Assembly (NCBI GenBank): GCA_905250075.1
Contig: CAJNOP010000690.1
Coordinates: forward strand, 1-64,000
Length of the DNA stretch: 64,000 nucleotides
Source: Rotaria sp. Silwood1
Taxonomy: Eukaryota > Rotifera > Eurotatoria > Philodinida > Philodinidae
Reading direction: 5' to 3'
The notes beneath the pieces were generated by a model. The model was not told the DNA's origin, searched no databases, and saw only the letters and a program-made list of their open reading frames with translations. Numbering within the stretch: position 1 is the stretch's first letter; the number at the start of each line of letters is the position of its first letter. Made by a program: the position numbers and the translations under genes. This document shows, piece by piece, positions 11,527 through 24,145 of the stretch.

Positions 11527-14500
11527 ATGGCATCTTCCACCAATTACGAACCTGTTATTGATCGAGCTGCGTTCGAAGCTTATACGCAACTCCGAACGAT
11601 TGCCAAAAAATACAATGTCGAAGACAAACTCGAAGTACCACAATTGGTTCTTGTCGGCGAAACATCAACCGGCAAATCGATGCTCGTACAAAATTTTCTT
11701 CGATTTCCTTGTTCATTCTCCCAGACTGGAATTGCAACACGTTGTCCAGTGGCATATCGACTTGTCTACAATCCGACGTTACCAATCGGCGAGCTTCGTA
11801 TTATTCGGCCAGCAGGTATTACTGCTTCTCAGCTGGCAAATTATTTACAACAGTTAATGAGACGTATTCAAGAAGAATGTTCCGCAACGGGTGGCTTTCG
11901 ACTAGAACCCGAATGGATCGAGATTGAAAGTGCTGAATATACGGATTTCGAAATTCTTGATCTTCCCGGTCTGGTTGGTGGTGATAAAGTAGCTGAGAAT
12001 CGACAAGCAGTAGAAAAAATAGCGGAATCGTTCGTACGTAATCCTCGATTCTCCATCGTTCTATTGAAAGAGACAACACAAATCACTGATAATAGTCATG
12101 GAGCACGTGTAATTGATGAGCTCTGTAAGAAACAAACGGGATCTGATACTTCTTTACCACCACGATCTGATTACCATCAAAATATGATCACTATCCATAC
12201 AAAATTTGACTCTTTCATGTTGAACTTTACCAATGGAACTGCAGCTAATAATGAAATGTCAAAGCAACTGCACGATTTCGGTCCTTCTTTCTTCACTAAT
12301 ATGATTTTTGATGGATATTCAATGGCAGAACGATCGTTCGATGATAATGTTGCCTATCTTCGTGATTTATCGCGTCGAGAACAACAAGAAGTAGACAAAT
12401 GGATTGAGAAAATGAATCAAAAGAGTGGTCAATCACCGGATCATTATCAACGTTTCGATGAGAACTATCGTAAACTTATCGGTATCGATGTTGTACGAAA
12501 TCAAATTCAATCACTTTGGCTCAAGGTAAATCGCTCGATTTTCATTTAAATTTTTATATAAAAGTATTTGCAATGCAATCGAGTTCCTCTTCATTGATTC
12601 TAGTCATTTCGTTCTGCTCTACCGAAATTAAGAGCAAAAATTCAAGATGAACTTGACAAGGCTAGACGTCAATATGATGAAGATCAAGAGCGGTACAAAC
12701 TACTCGATCCCCACATCCTTCGAGATACCTATAGAAACTATCTTCATGATTTTCATAAGATTCTTTGTCAATATTCTAGTTACAAGTCGGAAATCGATTT
12801 TATTTTTCCTCTCGACCGATGTGGTCAGACATACGAGGGGATCGAAACTGCCTATAATGAATGGAATCGCAAGAAGACAGTCACCTGGCGGGCATATTTA
12901 AGCGTAAACGACTTGAAACAACAATTTCCCGATGAACATGAAACGATCAATGTACGTTATGTTGGCTGTCGTCATTTTGTACGACTTCACAATCTCTTTT
13001 CGTACATGATTCTACATTTTAAACCACGAGAACCGACTCGAGATTGGATTGAATCAGCAGCTTCACTTTTATCTGCGGGTACAACAGACTTTGATGATTT
13101 AGAAAAAGCAGTTCGAGATATTCTTCGCACTCTCTTACGTGAAACTTTTCTGATGGGTATTCGTTGGCTAACACAAATGTATTCCTATCTATTGGACGTG
13201 TTTCGAATCCATGTTAAACGCTATCTTCTTAGCAATCAGAAATATCCAATGTTGCGTGATCACAATATTTTTCTTAATGCAGTCGATCTTGAGTATCACA
13301 TTATTGTACGCACAATGATTCGCGATGCCATTCGTCTCGTTCGTGATTATCGTCAATCGGCTAGTGCCTATGCACACTATGATATCATGAAGCGTATGTC
13401 AAAACTGATGTTTTCGGTTCCACGAGAAATCGAACATGAAGCATTCAAGCAACCAATTGATGGTATTTTTATAAAAAGTTCAACAAACAATACATACACG
13501 ACGGCTACGTTAGCTGATATTTTCAAATCGATTTCACCACATAAACTTCTCGAGCAAATCTATGGTTCTGAATCATTTTTGACAAGTAAACGAGATCCAT
13601 ACACATGCAGTCATCATGAAAATGCACGACGGACAATTAAAGAGCTCTACACAGCAAGTTGTGGTCGACTTTTAGAAGAAATTCGATCCAGTTTTAATAC
13701 ATATGTCGTAATGAGAATTCATAATTTTGATCGATTCTGTAGAGAACGACACTCTGATAATCCAAATCGAATTTCTCTTTCTACACGCATTGATCGTATG
13801 ACGGAACGACAAATTGCTGATATGTCAAATCTAGGTTTCGATGAGATCAACGATGCGTGTCATACGTCGATTGAAAAGATTCAAGCTTTGAACGAAGCTC
13901 TATTGTTCATCAATAACGCCATTACTGAAATGAATAGTGGTCAGCGTGTTCAAAGCGAACAGCGTCGATCGCGTATGGAAAACATCAATCTCAAAAGCAC
14001 GAAACATGCAGAATACATTCGCAAGAAACAAGAAGCTGTCGAGAATCGTCATCGACGACAATATCTTTCTCAAAGCTCTTATAATCGTTCAGCTGAGGAA
14101 TCTAATGAGACCTCCAATGAAAACACACTCGATGAAGAACAAACGTTAATGACTCATCGTGATCCAACATCGGCCAGTGAATTTCTACGTGAGATCTATG
14201 ATAAACACGATAAGGAGGATCTGAAATATGGATTTCTCGAGAATGATCCAGAGGATCAAGATAAGAATCATTCGCATGCACATGATCGTTTGCGTGTCGA
14301 TCCGAATTCAATGAACTATGAAGAGATTTCGTCACCTTCTACTGGTATGTTCATCTTTACGTAACTTTTTCTTCTCTGACTTTCTAACCTATTTAGGCAA
14401 CATGGGTAGTCCTTATCAAACAACGGCAACCGATGACTTTTTGGAAGCAGCGTCTGCTTATGATGAACAAAGTAGTTTGAAATCTTCATCGGTATCTCCC

Positions 14501-14599
14501 AACTCAATTGTTCTACCCCCTACTCAGGATAGCACGTCGATCAATATTGAAACAGATTGTATGAGAAAAGGACACCGTGTTCAATTAGGAAAACGATAA
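11527..14599 (+). CDS. Dynamin-superfamily large GTPase (three exons, about 980 aa)
   Basis: Exons 11527-12525, 12604-14344 and 14397-14599 join in frame across GT-AG introns of 78 and 52 bp, giving about 980 residues. The N-terminal GTPase domain shows a P-loop GETSTGKS (44-51), a switch-I threonine in GIATRCP (T71), DLPG (145-148) and a TKFD nucleotide-specificity motif (225-228); all four are dynamin-type. The long remainder is helical and charged, as expected for dynamin middle/effector regions, and ends in a polar, serine-rich tail. No membrane span or pleckstrin-homology domain was recognised. Members remodel membranes by GTP-driven assembly; this gene's target is unknown. The ATG at 11527 is the first ATG in frame and follows a TATA-like box. 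It is only distantly similar to the Mx-like gene at 52665. Family is confident, subfamily is not. Confidence 0.88.
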
Positions 14600-16649
14600 T
14601 TAGTGAAGTACCCTGACTAAGGGATAAACTAAAAACTATGTTTTGTTTTAATTATTGAGCACTTCAGTAAAACTTTAGATACAAAATCAATGATCACGCA
14701 GCTTTGTTGCTTATTCTGTAAACGTTCATTTACATTTAGAATTAGAAACCAAAATCGTGAGAAGTTCTTTTATCTCTATTCTCATTCCGCCCAAACTCAA
14801 CCACTCTGTGTTTTATAAAAAAAAGGTTGTAAGCTTGACCCACATGATCTATTTGATCACATACTGAAAAGAAATTATTTATGTAAATAATAGTCACAGC
14901 GCCCTTAGAGTTTAACCGTGCTTATTATATCAGTAGGGTGCCCAAATTCTATAAAAAGAAATGAAATCTTTTTTTGTTAATTATAATCAAATATTGGCCA
15001 TTTAGCAATAACGCCTAAGAAAAACTGCTGTCAGTTTAAATCTAAACTATTATCAAACTATTTATTCGTTTAATTTTTATCACAAATGAAATCTAAGCCA
15101 TAATAGTATACGTTATTAAGATATTACATACTATTTTTATGCCATCCGTGTATAAGCTATATTCATTCTAATAGATGACAGCCATACGCTTTTTTGTAAT
15201 AATCTACAATTTCCTTCGTGCCTGAACACTGTTCACTTTTGTCATTGTTTAAATTATTTTCATCTTAATCGAAACTACATTTTTATAGCGACTCAATTTT
15301 GGGGACCACTTGAAAATACGAACTAAAATCAGAGTCGCTATTAAAAAAAATTTTTTTTCTAAAACATTGTTCTGAATGTAATTGTATACGGATATCAGAT
15401 AAAATGCCATCTGATAATATACATGACAAGAATGAGCAGTTTTTCAGTGTTTCTAATTGACGTGCGAATAGTTTCTGAAATTCCCTATGATCATATTATT
15501 AAGCGAATTGAGAGGAAAGTTACCAGAAAAAGTTTGAGTACCAGAAATTTTTCTATTATTTATAGGTGTAGCCAGAAACGTAGCTCTGCAAACCTTAATT
15601 AATTTTAGCAATTGAAACATCATATTGATTTATTCAACATTGATGTTTAAGAAGAATTAATCGCAATATACGTTAAAAATGCAATGATTTTATCGAAATG
15701 ACTTCTTTGTCCGTGATGGCAAAAAATTTTTCTCAATATAGCTGTACTATTCAAATGTTGCTCATCAAGACGGTTGCAAACTTATTGAGAAATTGATGAT
15801 TCACATCTAACACCTCTACATGGATATATATAATATAAAAGTTTAGGGCAGAGAACCTTGGAGAAATCAACTTCACTCCGCTTCACCTCGCGCTGCCCAG
15901 AAAAGAGTTTCCAACTTGTAGTATTATCCTAGTTCAGCCTCTATTCCATATTCTCATGAACTCCATTATGGTTTTAATCCCAAATGAGTTTCTTTGTCTT
16001 TCATAATCTCTATTGAGCTGCGAAGTCTAGTTGATGTTCTCCGACGTGAACAGGTGCACTGCGCACTTGATCGAGAAAAAGAGTGTCTAAAGAATTTTTC
16101 CATGAAAACATCAAATCTAGTAAATACAAGAGTTACTTTTTCATTTAGACGACAGCCTATCGGACATAATAGAAACCGCATCGATGACTTCAAACGACAC
16201 CCAAGACTTTGAAAGAGCATACGATAATCCACATGAACAGTTATCAAAAAACAAGAAACGATCCATAAAAAACCGTTTGCTTTTCTTCAAGAAAACGACT
16301 TAATCTTTTTCTTTGTGTAATCCAGTATCATATTTCTAATAAAGAATCTTAGCAAAATATAAACAACGACTGTATAATTTTTCTGAATTCTTATGATATC
16401 AAGCTCTGTTGTACATGAGAAGTTGAAGAGGCACGACTTGTGTTTGTCGTGAACGCATGTAAAAAGTTTTCATTTAGTGACTTATAGAGATAACAATCGG
16501 TCATGTGCCAATTCGATATTTCATCAATATATCTAGTAGAGTATTAGGCCAAAGCAACGGTTCATTCAAGCTCAGATGACCCAAATCAGGTGCATGTGAT
16601 TTTGTAGCTCATAAAGAAAAATGTCTAAATGATCAATGTATTCTTGTGA
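14600..16649. other. Intergenic region with a mini inverted-repeat element
   Basis: Contains the 3' flank of the dynamin-like gene, a roughly 68-bp inverted-repeat element (15281-15348) and possible coding remnants at about 15990-16302 in two different frames. One frame reads LRSLVDVLRREQVHCALDR, the other LDDSLSDIIETASMTSNDTQ and ends at 16302. These could be decayed exons of an unrecognised gene, but no consistent splicing was found. Confidence 0.35.
15281..15348. mobile_element. Very short inverted-repeat element
   Basis: ATAGCGACTC near 15286 is matched by GAGTCGCTAT near 15333-15342, extended by oligo-T/oligo-A flanks and partial pairing inside. About 68 bp in total and non-coding. Confidence 0.45.
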
Positions 16650-16741
16650 GGATGTGGGTGTCGATGTGGGATAGGTGTGGTATGAGTCTTCTGTGCAATG
16701 ATCATTTACATCCACATCCACACCTACTTATACTCACACCC
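16650..16741. repeat. Telomere-like palindrome
   Basis: G-rich tract GGATGTGGGTGTCGATGTGG (and on to GTGTGG at 16680), spacer of about 30 bp, then a C-rich tract from about 16709 to CTCACACCC at 16741. Confidence 0.7.
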
Positions 16742-17687
16742 TTTATGGCTTAGGTGTGATGAGAGCAACCATTTACATTAGTTATGTTAAAGAATGTGAG
16801 ACGACGTTTAAATATAGCCGATATTTATGTCGACGACCTCGAAGAAGAGCTAAGTGATCATGACGATGATGATTATATCACTGCTAACGCAGGTGATACT
16901 AATGATTAATGAATTTCATATTGAACTTACGTAAACATCTTAAAACCGTCTTCGGTTGACCGTTTCGGATTCAGAAATTATTCTAATGAAAACACGAATA
17001 AAAAAAAAGATTTAGGAGAACTATTCGATAGTATTAATACATTATAATCAAAAAAAAAGTCTCATGTATGGTTTTTAATAATGTTTTCAGTAGAGAAAAA
17101 ACTCTGAAAGTTATTAAATCATGTAAAGAAGTCGAAGGGAACGTACAATTCATAGAAGGAAATATTTGTTAGCGAATCACATTTTGACAAAAATTGGTGA
17201 ATGACTTTCAGCAAAATCTGTGAATTTTCAGAACGCAATTCATGATGGTTTTCGACTTTGCATAGATCGATAGAGAAGAAGTTATGCTATCTGCCCATAA
17301 TACTATACTTGAGAAAGCATATTACTTCCAAATCGAATTAAGATCATTTTTAAAATTCATGATGTATCGAAGAAGAAAAGCAACTGGAATTTTTCGTCGA
17401 CTTTATAAAGCGATAAAGCAATGTCGACCTCAGATACTGCTAAAATCCGATTTATTTGCCTCTTTTTGTTTTAAAGTTCTTCAAGAAATGTCTTCGAACA
17501 TTACACGCTGAATTGGACTGTAGTGAAAACCACATTAAAACATTAATTAAAATCTTCAATGACGCATTATAACCTGATCTACAGAGTAAATTCCTCCCTC
17601 AATGCATAGCATAATCTTGATTCTTTTTTGTTCTGTTCATAACAGAAAAGTCATAAACTGAAAAATGGCTACTCTAAATGAATACTA

Positions 17688-18292
17688 TTTAAATGTTCAC
17701 ACTGCTGCAAATTGATAGATCTTTCATTGTTGAAGGAAATATTCTACAATTGAATGCTTGCAATGTCGAGAACTAAATCAATAAAATCATTTAGTACCAC
17801 GCGAAAAAATAAACACTGTATATCATGTTTTATTTCAGCTACTATATTTCTATTCAAACACAAAATTCTCTTCTTAAAACAAGTAAACCGTCACATAGAC
17901 ATAGAAGAATTTTGAAGACAGATGAATTCATTCATCATGACAACGCCAAAAGAAATTTCCGGATAACTTGCGATCAGCTCAAAAATGAATCTCATTCTAA
18001 ATGTACCGACCTAGCCAAAAAAACTATTCATTTTTACCGAGAGTACATTGAAACAAATGATTGTATCTCAAAAACTAACCATCGATACCATGCTAACGGT
18101 ATCACAATGATCAAGATATATCACGACTATATCATAAACTACACAGAATAGTCGAGTAATGCTGTAGAACGAAATACAACGTGCTACCGGAATAACTCAT
18201 GCGAAAAATTTGTTCCAATATCTAACAGTAACATATACCGGCATTATTTTCATCATCAAACTTGCTCGCAAGAGTCATAGACACTAACCATC
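17688..18292. repeat. Diverged dispersed repeat, copy 1
   Basis: Aligns end to end by eye with 23160-23842, with many substitutions and small indels. An ORF (17825-18151) covers part of it with no recognised domain. Both copies share the stop after a YTE-like end, and the translated similarity (for example TDEFIHHDNAK versus TAEFVYHDKAK) hints at a decayed coding ancestor, perhaps a transposon. Confidence 0.65.
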
Positions 18293-18467
18293 AAATTACT
18301 ATACATTTATAAATGGTAATTCATTTTTACAAGATAACTTTTGTACATTATTGGACAGCACAGTACACGAATGTATCCGATAACATACCTATTTGTGTAA
18401 CCTGCCACAATCTTTCAGAAATAGGACTTGCTTTAAGATAGATAATAATGATATCAATGGAGAATGA

Positions 18468-18520
18468 GGGTGTGGGTGTGGGTGTGGTTTGTGTTAACAA
18501 TACATAGAACCACACCCATC
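18468..18520. repeat. Telomere-like hairpin
   Basis: GGGTGTGGGTGTGGGTGTGG, a spacer of about 27 bp, then ACCACACCCATCC. G-rich then C-rich order. Confidence 0.7.
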
Positions 18521-19387
18521 CATCTGAAATTGCTTTTAAGTGGTAGAGTTTTTGAGGACCCGTCAAAAGATAAAAGTTAGCTCAAACTGATTTGTCCTTA
18601 CAGACGGGTGATCTTTTGAAACAATGTTGACATTTGGAGGGAAGCTTTGTGCAACAGGAGTATTTATAAGATTTCATGTATCTAATTAACTAAGGATAAA
18701 CTGTTCTATCAAAGTTTTATACATATTTTTGTAGTCCGTAAAAAACTCTACAAGGAGTAATATATTTTCTTAAAATCACTTGTCAACAAAGATGTCAACT
18801 CTTTAGACAATTGAAATGCAATGCAAACATCTCTAAAACCAGTTACTGTGTGTTTTGGATATCGAATCTTGATTATAACAATCAAATTTGATAGTGATTT
18901 TTATCTTTGTTGAAATTTGCTATAGTTTTTGTATATAAGCTGGAAAGTTTTGTTTATAATATTAATTGTATACGAAGATTAAAAATTTTTTGTAAAATAA
19001 AATATAAACAAAATTATTGAAATACACAATCAACATTGTAGAAGTTTTTAGAAAACCGAATACATTTCGTTAATTGTGTACATATAAAAATTCGATTTCT
19101 ATCATGTTTCCTTCAGTTACAACAAAGCCTGACATTTGCGCAAGAACTTTAGTATGCCCCGTTATTTCAATCATATTCTGAGTAAAACATTCTTTTAACT
19201 TTATCCTGCTAAGTTTTATCTGCAGATGACAGTACTTGTGATATACATTGAATAATTCTTTTCTCTAAGTAGAGTATGTGGGTGTAGGTATGAGTTGATG
19301 AGAAGAAAAATTATCTGTATATTAAAGTAATATAAATTTGATCTCAGCTTATATATGATTTTTCATTTTCCAAGTAGAACTCACATA

Positions 19388-20473
19388 ATGTCTAATTCTA
19401 CAATATCTTATGTTCCAATGTTCGGCGTCGTCCAACGAATGATGAGCATGGTTTCGATGCCACTTTTCCTTATTGTTGGAGGTGTCGGCAATATTCTCAA
19501 TGGCTTGATATTTCTGCAACAGTCGCTACGTTCAAATAGTTGCAGTTGGTACTTAAGTTTTTCGTCTTTTGCATACACGCTATTTTTAATTTGGGGTCTT
19601 GGAACAAATATCTATAATTTATTCTACAAGGATCCAACAACATATAGTTTAGTCTACTGCAAGTTACAACAATATTTTCTGTCATCGTTTTTGTGCATGG
19701 CTCGATTCATTATTTCACTTGCATGTGTCGATCGTTTTACTATGTGTTCACCCAATGCACGCATACGAAACTTCAGTAAACCACGTATTGCCCGTCGTGT
19801 GATCGCTATCATCATCATTATGTGGCTGATTATACCAATTCATATTCTCGTCTTGAAAACAATTATAAATGACAAATGCACCTCGCCTATAGCATATCAA
19901 TACTTTTATACTGGCTATTCTGCATTTCTCTCATCAATTTTTCCTCCATTTACTATGATTTTATTTAGCGCGCTTACTATTAAAAATCTTCGACAAACAC
20001 ACAAGCGTGCCCTAAACACTGTTGTCACCAAACATAACGTCAAGCTTGCTGATAGCAACACCAGTAAACATGTGCCTGCTCGTATGAAAGTGCACGATTA
20101 TCAATTGTTCAGAATGCTTCTAGTCGAGGTGACGATTTATTGCATATCAAATATACCAGTCCCTCTCAACAGTTTGTACGGTTCAATAACACTCACTTGG
20201 ACAAAGACTCCACAACAGCTTGACGTACAGAATTTTTGTAACTATTTTGGAGGTCAATTCCTTTTATATATTACGGCATCATCAGCTCTTTACACTAATA
20301 TCATTGTCTCGAAAACGTTTCGGCACGAGCTCCGATTATTCGTAACTCGACATGTTCTATGGACACGACACTTCCTGGGAACTGTTTCTCCAAATGATCC
20401 ACGAATCGTTGCGACACGACCACTAAACACTCTGGCAGAAACCATTGCTGGATTACAGTTGAGTCGAAAATGA
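19388..20473 (+). CDS. Rhodopsin-like G-protein-coupled receptor (bdelloid divergent type)
   Basis: Single exon, 361 residues from the ATG at 19388; an in-frame ATG at 19355 would add 11. Seven hydrophobic segments are visible, starting with a TM1 containing GGVGNILNGLIF (the class A GN signature). At the end of TM3, CVDRF replaces the usual DRY. TM7 has SALYTNIIVSKTF instead of NPxxY, so coupling may be altered. The extracellular N-terminus carries an NST glycosylation sequon just after the start. Cysteines in the first and second extracellular loops (YCKLQQYF; DKCTSP) could form the conserved disulfide. Ligand unknown; neuropeptide-type receptors are the nearest general class. Codons and continuous frame suggest an intact gene. 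An AATAAA lies 85 bp downstream. Confidence 0.85.
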   Translation: MSNSTISYVPMFGVVQRMMSMVSMPLFLIVGGVGNILNGLIFLQQSLRSNSCSWYLSFSSFAYTLFLIWGLGTNIYNLFYKDPTTYSLVYCKLQQYFLSSFLCMARFIISLACVDRFTMCSPNARIRNFSKPRIARRVIAIIIIMWLIIPIHILVLKTIINDKCTSPIAYQYFYTGYSAFLSSIFPPFTMILFSALTIKNLRQTHKRALNTVVTKHNVKLADSNTSKHVPARMKVHDYQLFRMLLVEVTIYCISNIPVPLNSLYGSITLTWTKTPQQLDVQNFCNYFGGQFLLYITASSALYTNIIVSKTFRHELRLFVTRHVLWTRHFLGTVSPNDPRIVATRPLNTLAETIAGLQLSRK

Positions 20474-20557
20474 CCAGAAGACTTAGATATTGATTTATGA
20501 ATTTTATGTATCCTCATCTTCGTAATTGTCCTGTAAATATAGTCATCCTTTGATAAC

Positions 20558-20563
20558 AATAAA
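20558..20563 (+). promoter_or_regulatory. Polyadenylation signal for the GPCR gene
   Basis: AATAAA 85 bp after the stop codon at 20473, the only good match close behind the gene. Confidence 0.5.
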
Positions 20564-20718
20564 TATTTTTGTGCGTAATGTTTCATCGTCAAACAGTAAA
20601 TGTCTAAAAATTTTGAACTTGAATCATATGCATAGGAAATTTTTACTGTTTGTTTTTAACAGTATAAATAATCAGTTGAATCTGATATATTTTGTTTAAT
20701 GTCGAAGATTTGTGTAAT

Positions 20719-20752
20719 GTTTCGACGTTTCCTTCACAAACGGCATCATCAG
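20719..20752 (-). ncRNA. Hammerhead-ribozyme-like core motif
   Basis: On the minus strand CTGATGA is followed by a stem (CGTTT...AAACG) and CGAAAC, the order of a hammerhead catalytic core. An extra T sits between CTGATGA and the first stem base, and a closing stem III with a cleavage triplet is not evident, so activity is doubtful. Could be a remnant of a Penelope-like or retrozyme-type element, in which hammerheads are known. Confidence 0.25.
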
Positions 20753-21585
20753 ACATGGGATTAAAAAACAATCTGCAATGAAAATATGTTACTCTTTATT
20801 AATTTTATTTTTATTATTCATTATGATGTTTTTTCTTTCATAGAAAACCACATGATGTATTCATTGTCGTATATTTTTATGCTATTGAATTATGTCCAAC
20901 ATGAACAGTAACAGTTTTTGACATTAACCCTTTTTATCTCGCATACCATCTGTGAGATGTTATATTTGACAGAAAATAAATATTTAGCGTTCTATCATCG
21001 TTTTAGAAGACGGATATCATAAAATGTTTTTCGAGAAAAGTATTCCTTATGACTAGAAGTGTAAGCTGATGCATTGATCGGCAGTAGTGACAGAAAAATT
21101 ATATTTTTGCTAAATGTTCAGCGGTGTCGACTGTAAAATGCAAAATAAATGAAAAAGATAGAAAATACTATCACATTATTCATTATCTGATTGATTTTGA
21201 TCACGTTGTTTGTCAAATGCGCTTTCCTCGAATTTTAATTTAGAAACTCAAATTTTTAAAATTTCTCAAGCTTCTCAGCTCAACAAACGGTAAACGCAAC
21301 GCTAAGTCACTCTTGGACGCACAAGTCATACTACGAGTTACTATACCTAAAATTAATTATTTATACAGAACAAATAACGAAAAAATAGGTTAAAATTAGT
21401 CATTTTGTGACTGCGCTGATTAAACTTTTGCTTTTCAGTTTCAAAGATAGATTTCATTTGATTTTAATTAACTTTAAATGATATAATGTCAGTTGAAAGC
21501 AGGTATTTTTGGTCTTTTTATAAGAAAAACATGCCCGAAAAGTGATCTTTAGCGTCGAAAGTTGACTATTTTCTTAGGGCCACGG

Positions 21586-21660
21586 TGGTGGCGGTAGCTC
21601 AGTCGCTTGGCATACATATCTACGTATAACTATCAATAATGATGCTAGATTTCAAACGCA
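21586..21660 (+). other. tRNA-like (SINE-like) segment
   Basis: GGCGGTAGCTCAGTCGCTTG resembles a tRNA D-arm/Pol III A box, and GATTTCAAACGC about 50 bp on is a poor B box. A cloverleaf does not form convincingly, so it is at best a decayed tRNA-derived element. Confidence 0.2.
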
Positions 21661-22710
21661 AGTGAATGTCGGAATTGAAAGAGTTAAGGGAAACCACCGT
21701 AGTAAATGATAAAAATAAAAATAATAAGAAGCAAAAAATTTTCATTGCAATCTGTTCTTTTAATTCTATGTCTGATAATGACATTTGTAGATCAAACGCT
21801 AAATTGTGGCACAAATCTAGACCTCGCAGCGGTACTACTTTCTTGATTCTTTTGTAATGTTCTGATTTTTCTTAATTTATGATGAAGGTGTGTGATACAC
21901 CCACAACCATTTCTGTTTTTTTACAGAGTTTGAACGAAGATAAACCAAATATTATCATCAACGCCAACGCTTTTTTTTCTACACAGTCAATATTCTCATA
22001 AATAAAGAATTTTATCTTTTTCAACTCTCTCTCGACGGCTTTCGTTAGTAATCACGATTACTGCAAGCGTTTTTAAATGACATTTTGATAAACGATAGTA
22101 CATTAAGACAATGAGACCCGCAGCCTTAGAATTTCTCAACGTTCAACTTTCGCAGAAAAAAAAATTCAGCATGAAACGAGTTCACATTTAAATCTGCACT
22201 CAATTTTGTACAGGAAATTTACCAAAATTCGAATTGGAACAGACTTCGAATGAGTCGAACATATTATTTTATCCTTTATCTGGTATATAAGTGTTCATAG
22301 TTTGTGTAGAATAAGCGAAATTGAACTAGTTGTCACAAGACACAATCAATACCGAGTTTAATAATATTTGATTCGATAGTCGAGCGGACATACACATTAG
22401 GGTGTGTTCATTTTAAAATTTCGATTTCAAAGAGTATCATTTTCTAATGAAAACCAAAGATGAATAAATCGAGTCTTTCGTTGAGATAAATTTAATTTTA
22501 GTTGAAAGTCATTTTAATGTTTGATACAAAGTAATATCTAATGATAGTTAATTAAGAAGTATACAAATATAATCGATTGACTTTGAATCTACATTGAACG
22601 TTGTTTATTCTATCAAATTTTTTTTACAAATGTGTAAAAATGATTTGTTATGAAAATTTTCTAGCTGAATGCTGTTGTCAATTTTATATATAGTTTAATA
22701 CGGTAATTAA

Positions 22711-22764
22711 GGGTGTGGGTGTACTTTTATCCCACATCCGCACCCCACACCCATCTACATGCAC
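22711..22764. repeat. Telomere-like hairpin
   Basis: GGGTGTGGGTGTAC, a spacer of about 6 bp, then CCCACATCCGCACCCCACAC. One of the tighter copies. Confidence 0.7.
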
Positions 22765-23159
22765 CCTTGGCTTCATTAGTTACTCAGAAAAACTGGATAG
22801 GTTTACAAAATCGATCCATATGTATTACATTTAGTGCAATTTGACGCATCACTGTCAAGCATATTTCGCAGTTAGAGTCGATTTAACAACTTATATATAC
22901 TCAGTTTTAAATGCTGAATTTGAAAATTTATTTTCAGAAGCTGAAAAAACAACGAAGAAGAGAATTTTGCACATTGTGAAAAAGACATGCCTTCCGTTAA
23001 AACGACATCGATGAAGTTTTTCGTGTTTTTTCACCAGAAAAAAGCACTTGCTGGAGCTAAAAAGTAGTTTTCGTCGTCAGCAGCTTATGCTATATCAAGT
23101 GATCTAAAAAAAAGTGAGGAAAAAGATTTACTTGTAGTTTCGATTGTTCGCATCTTACT

Positions 23160-23842
23160 TTTTAAATGTTCACGTTGCTGCAAAATGATAGATCTTTCAT
23201 TGTTAAAAATAATATTCTATAATTCAATGCGTGTAATGTCGAAAACTAAATCAATGAAACATTGAGTACCACGGAGAAAATAGACACTGTAGATCATGTT
23301 TTGTTTCGGCTACTACATTTCCATTCAAACACAAAATTTTCTTCTTAAAACGAATTATCACATAGAAATAGAAGAATTTTGAACACAGCTGAATTCGTTT
23401 ATCATGATAAGGCCAAAAAAATTCCACTTCTCTGAGATAAATTCATGCATACCAAAATTGAATAGTAGAAAGAATTATTACCCATTCATTTATTATATAC
23501 GACACAGATTCCGAATAACTTGCGATTAGGTCAAAAATGAATCTCAGTCTAAATATACCGATCTAGTCAAAGAACCATCCATTTTTATCGAGCACATTGA
23601 AACAAATGATTGTATCTCAAAAATTAACCATCGATAACATGGTAGCGGTATCAAAATGATCAAGATATGTCGCGACTATATCATACAATACACAGAATAG
23701 TTGAGTGATACTAAAGAACTAACTATAACGTACTATCAAAACAATACACACGAAAAACTTGTTCCAATATTTAACAGTAACATATGCCGGCATCATTTCC
23801 ATTATCAAACTTATTCGCAGGAGTCATGAATACTAATTGGTA
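23160..23842. repeat. Diverged dispersed repeat, copy 2 (with insertion)
   Basis: Homologous to 17688-18292. It contains about 80 extra bases at about 23431-23511, bracketed by ATTCC on both sides, which looks like a later insertion with a 5-bp duplication. A further segment upstream (about 22868-22955) resembles 33606-33690. No intact reading frame. Confidence 0.65.
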
Positions 23843-23920
23843 GACATAATTTATTCTCTTCCTTATTGATATTTAAATAATTTTACAATAAATTTATTGC
23901 ATAAAAATTAATAATGTGAC

Positions 23921-23951
23921 GTTTCGTTTGTTTGAAAAACAACTTCATCAG
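23921..23951 (-). ncRNA. Hammerhead-ribozyme-like core motif
   Basis: Minus strand: CTGATGA, A, GTTGTTT...AAACAAAC stem, GAAAC. The same order as at 20719 and in the arms of the 9058-9452 element. The extra base after CTGATGA and the lack of a clear third stem argue against a working ribozyme. Confidence 0.25.
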
Positions 23952-24092
23952 ACAAAAACACAAAAAAAAGATTCTTACAATTATTACATGCACATATTTA
24001 TATACACTTTTACAATTAATAGGCATTTTTAGTAGTCTATTTGTTCTTGTTTGCTTCTTTGTATAATGTTTAATAGGGATACGGAACAAGAC

Positions 24093-24145
24093 GGTGTGGG
24101 TGTTTGTTTAGATGTAAGCAGCTCTGGCTCACACCCACACCCACC
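24093..24145. repeat. Telomere-like hairpin
   Basis: GGTGTGGGTGTTTG, spacer of about 25 bp, then ACACCCACACCCACC (24131-24145). Confidence 0.7.

Larger units (their letters stand above)
16742..19340. other. Decayed intergenic DNA, including a duplicated block
   Basis: A 41-codon acidic frame begins at ATG 16785 just after a TTTACATTAG acceptor-like site and ends at about 16910; it could be an orphan terminal exon. The ORF at 17284-17511 is unrecognised. The block at 17688-18292 is a diverged duplicate of 23160-23842. A telomere-like hairpin sits at 18468-18520, and a one-sided GTGGGTGTAGG tract near 19277. No gene can be defended. Confidence 0.4.

Noticed and set aside
21586-21660. tRNA gene
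   Set aside because: Only an A-box-like stretch is good; no acceptor stem, anticodon arm or proper B box. Kept only as a weak tRNA-like element.
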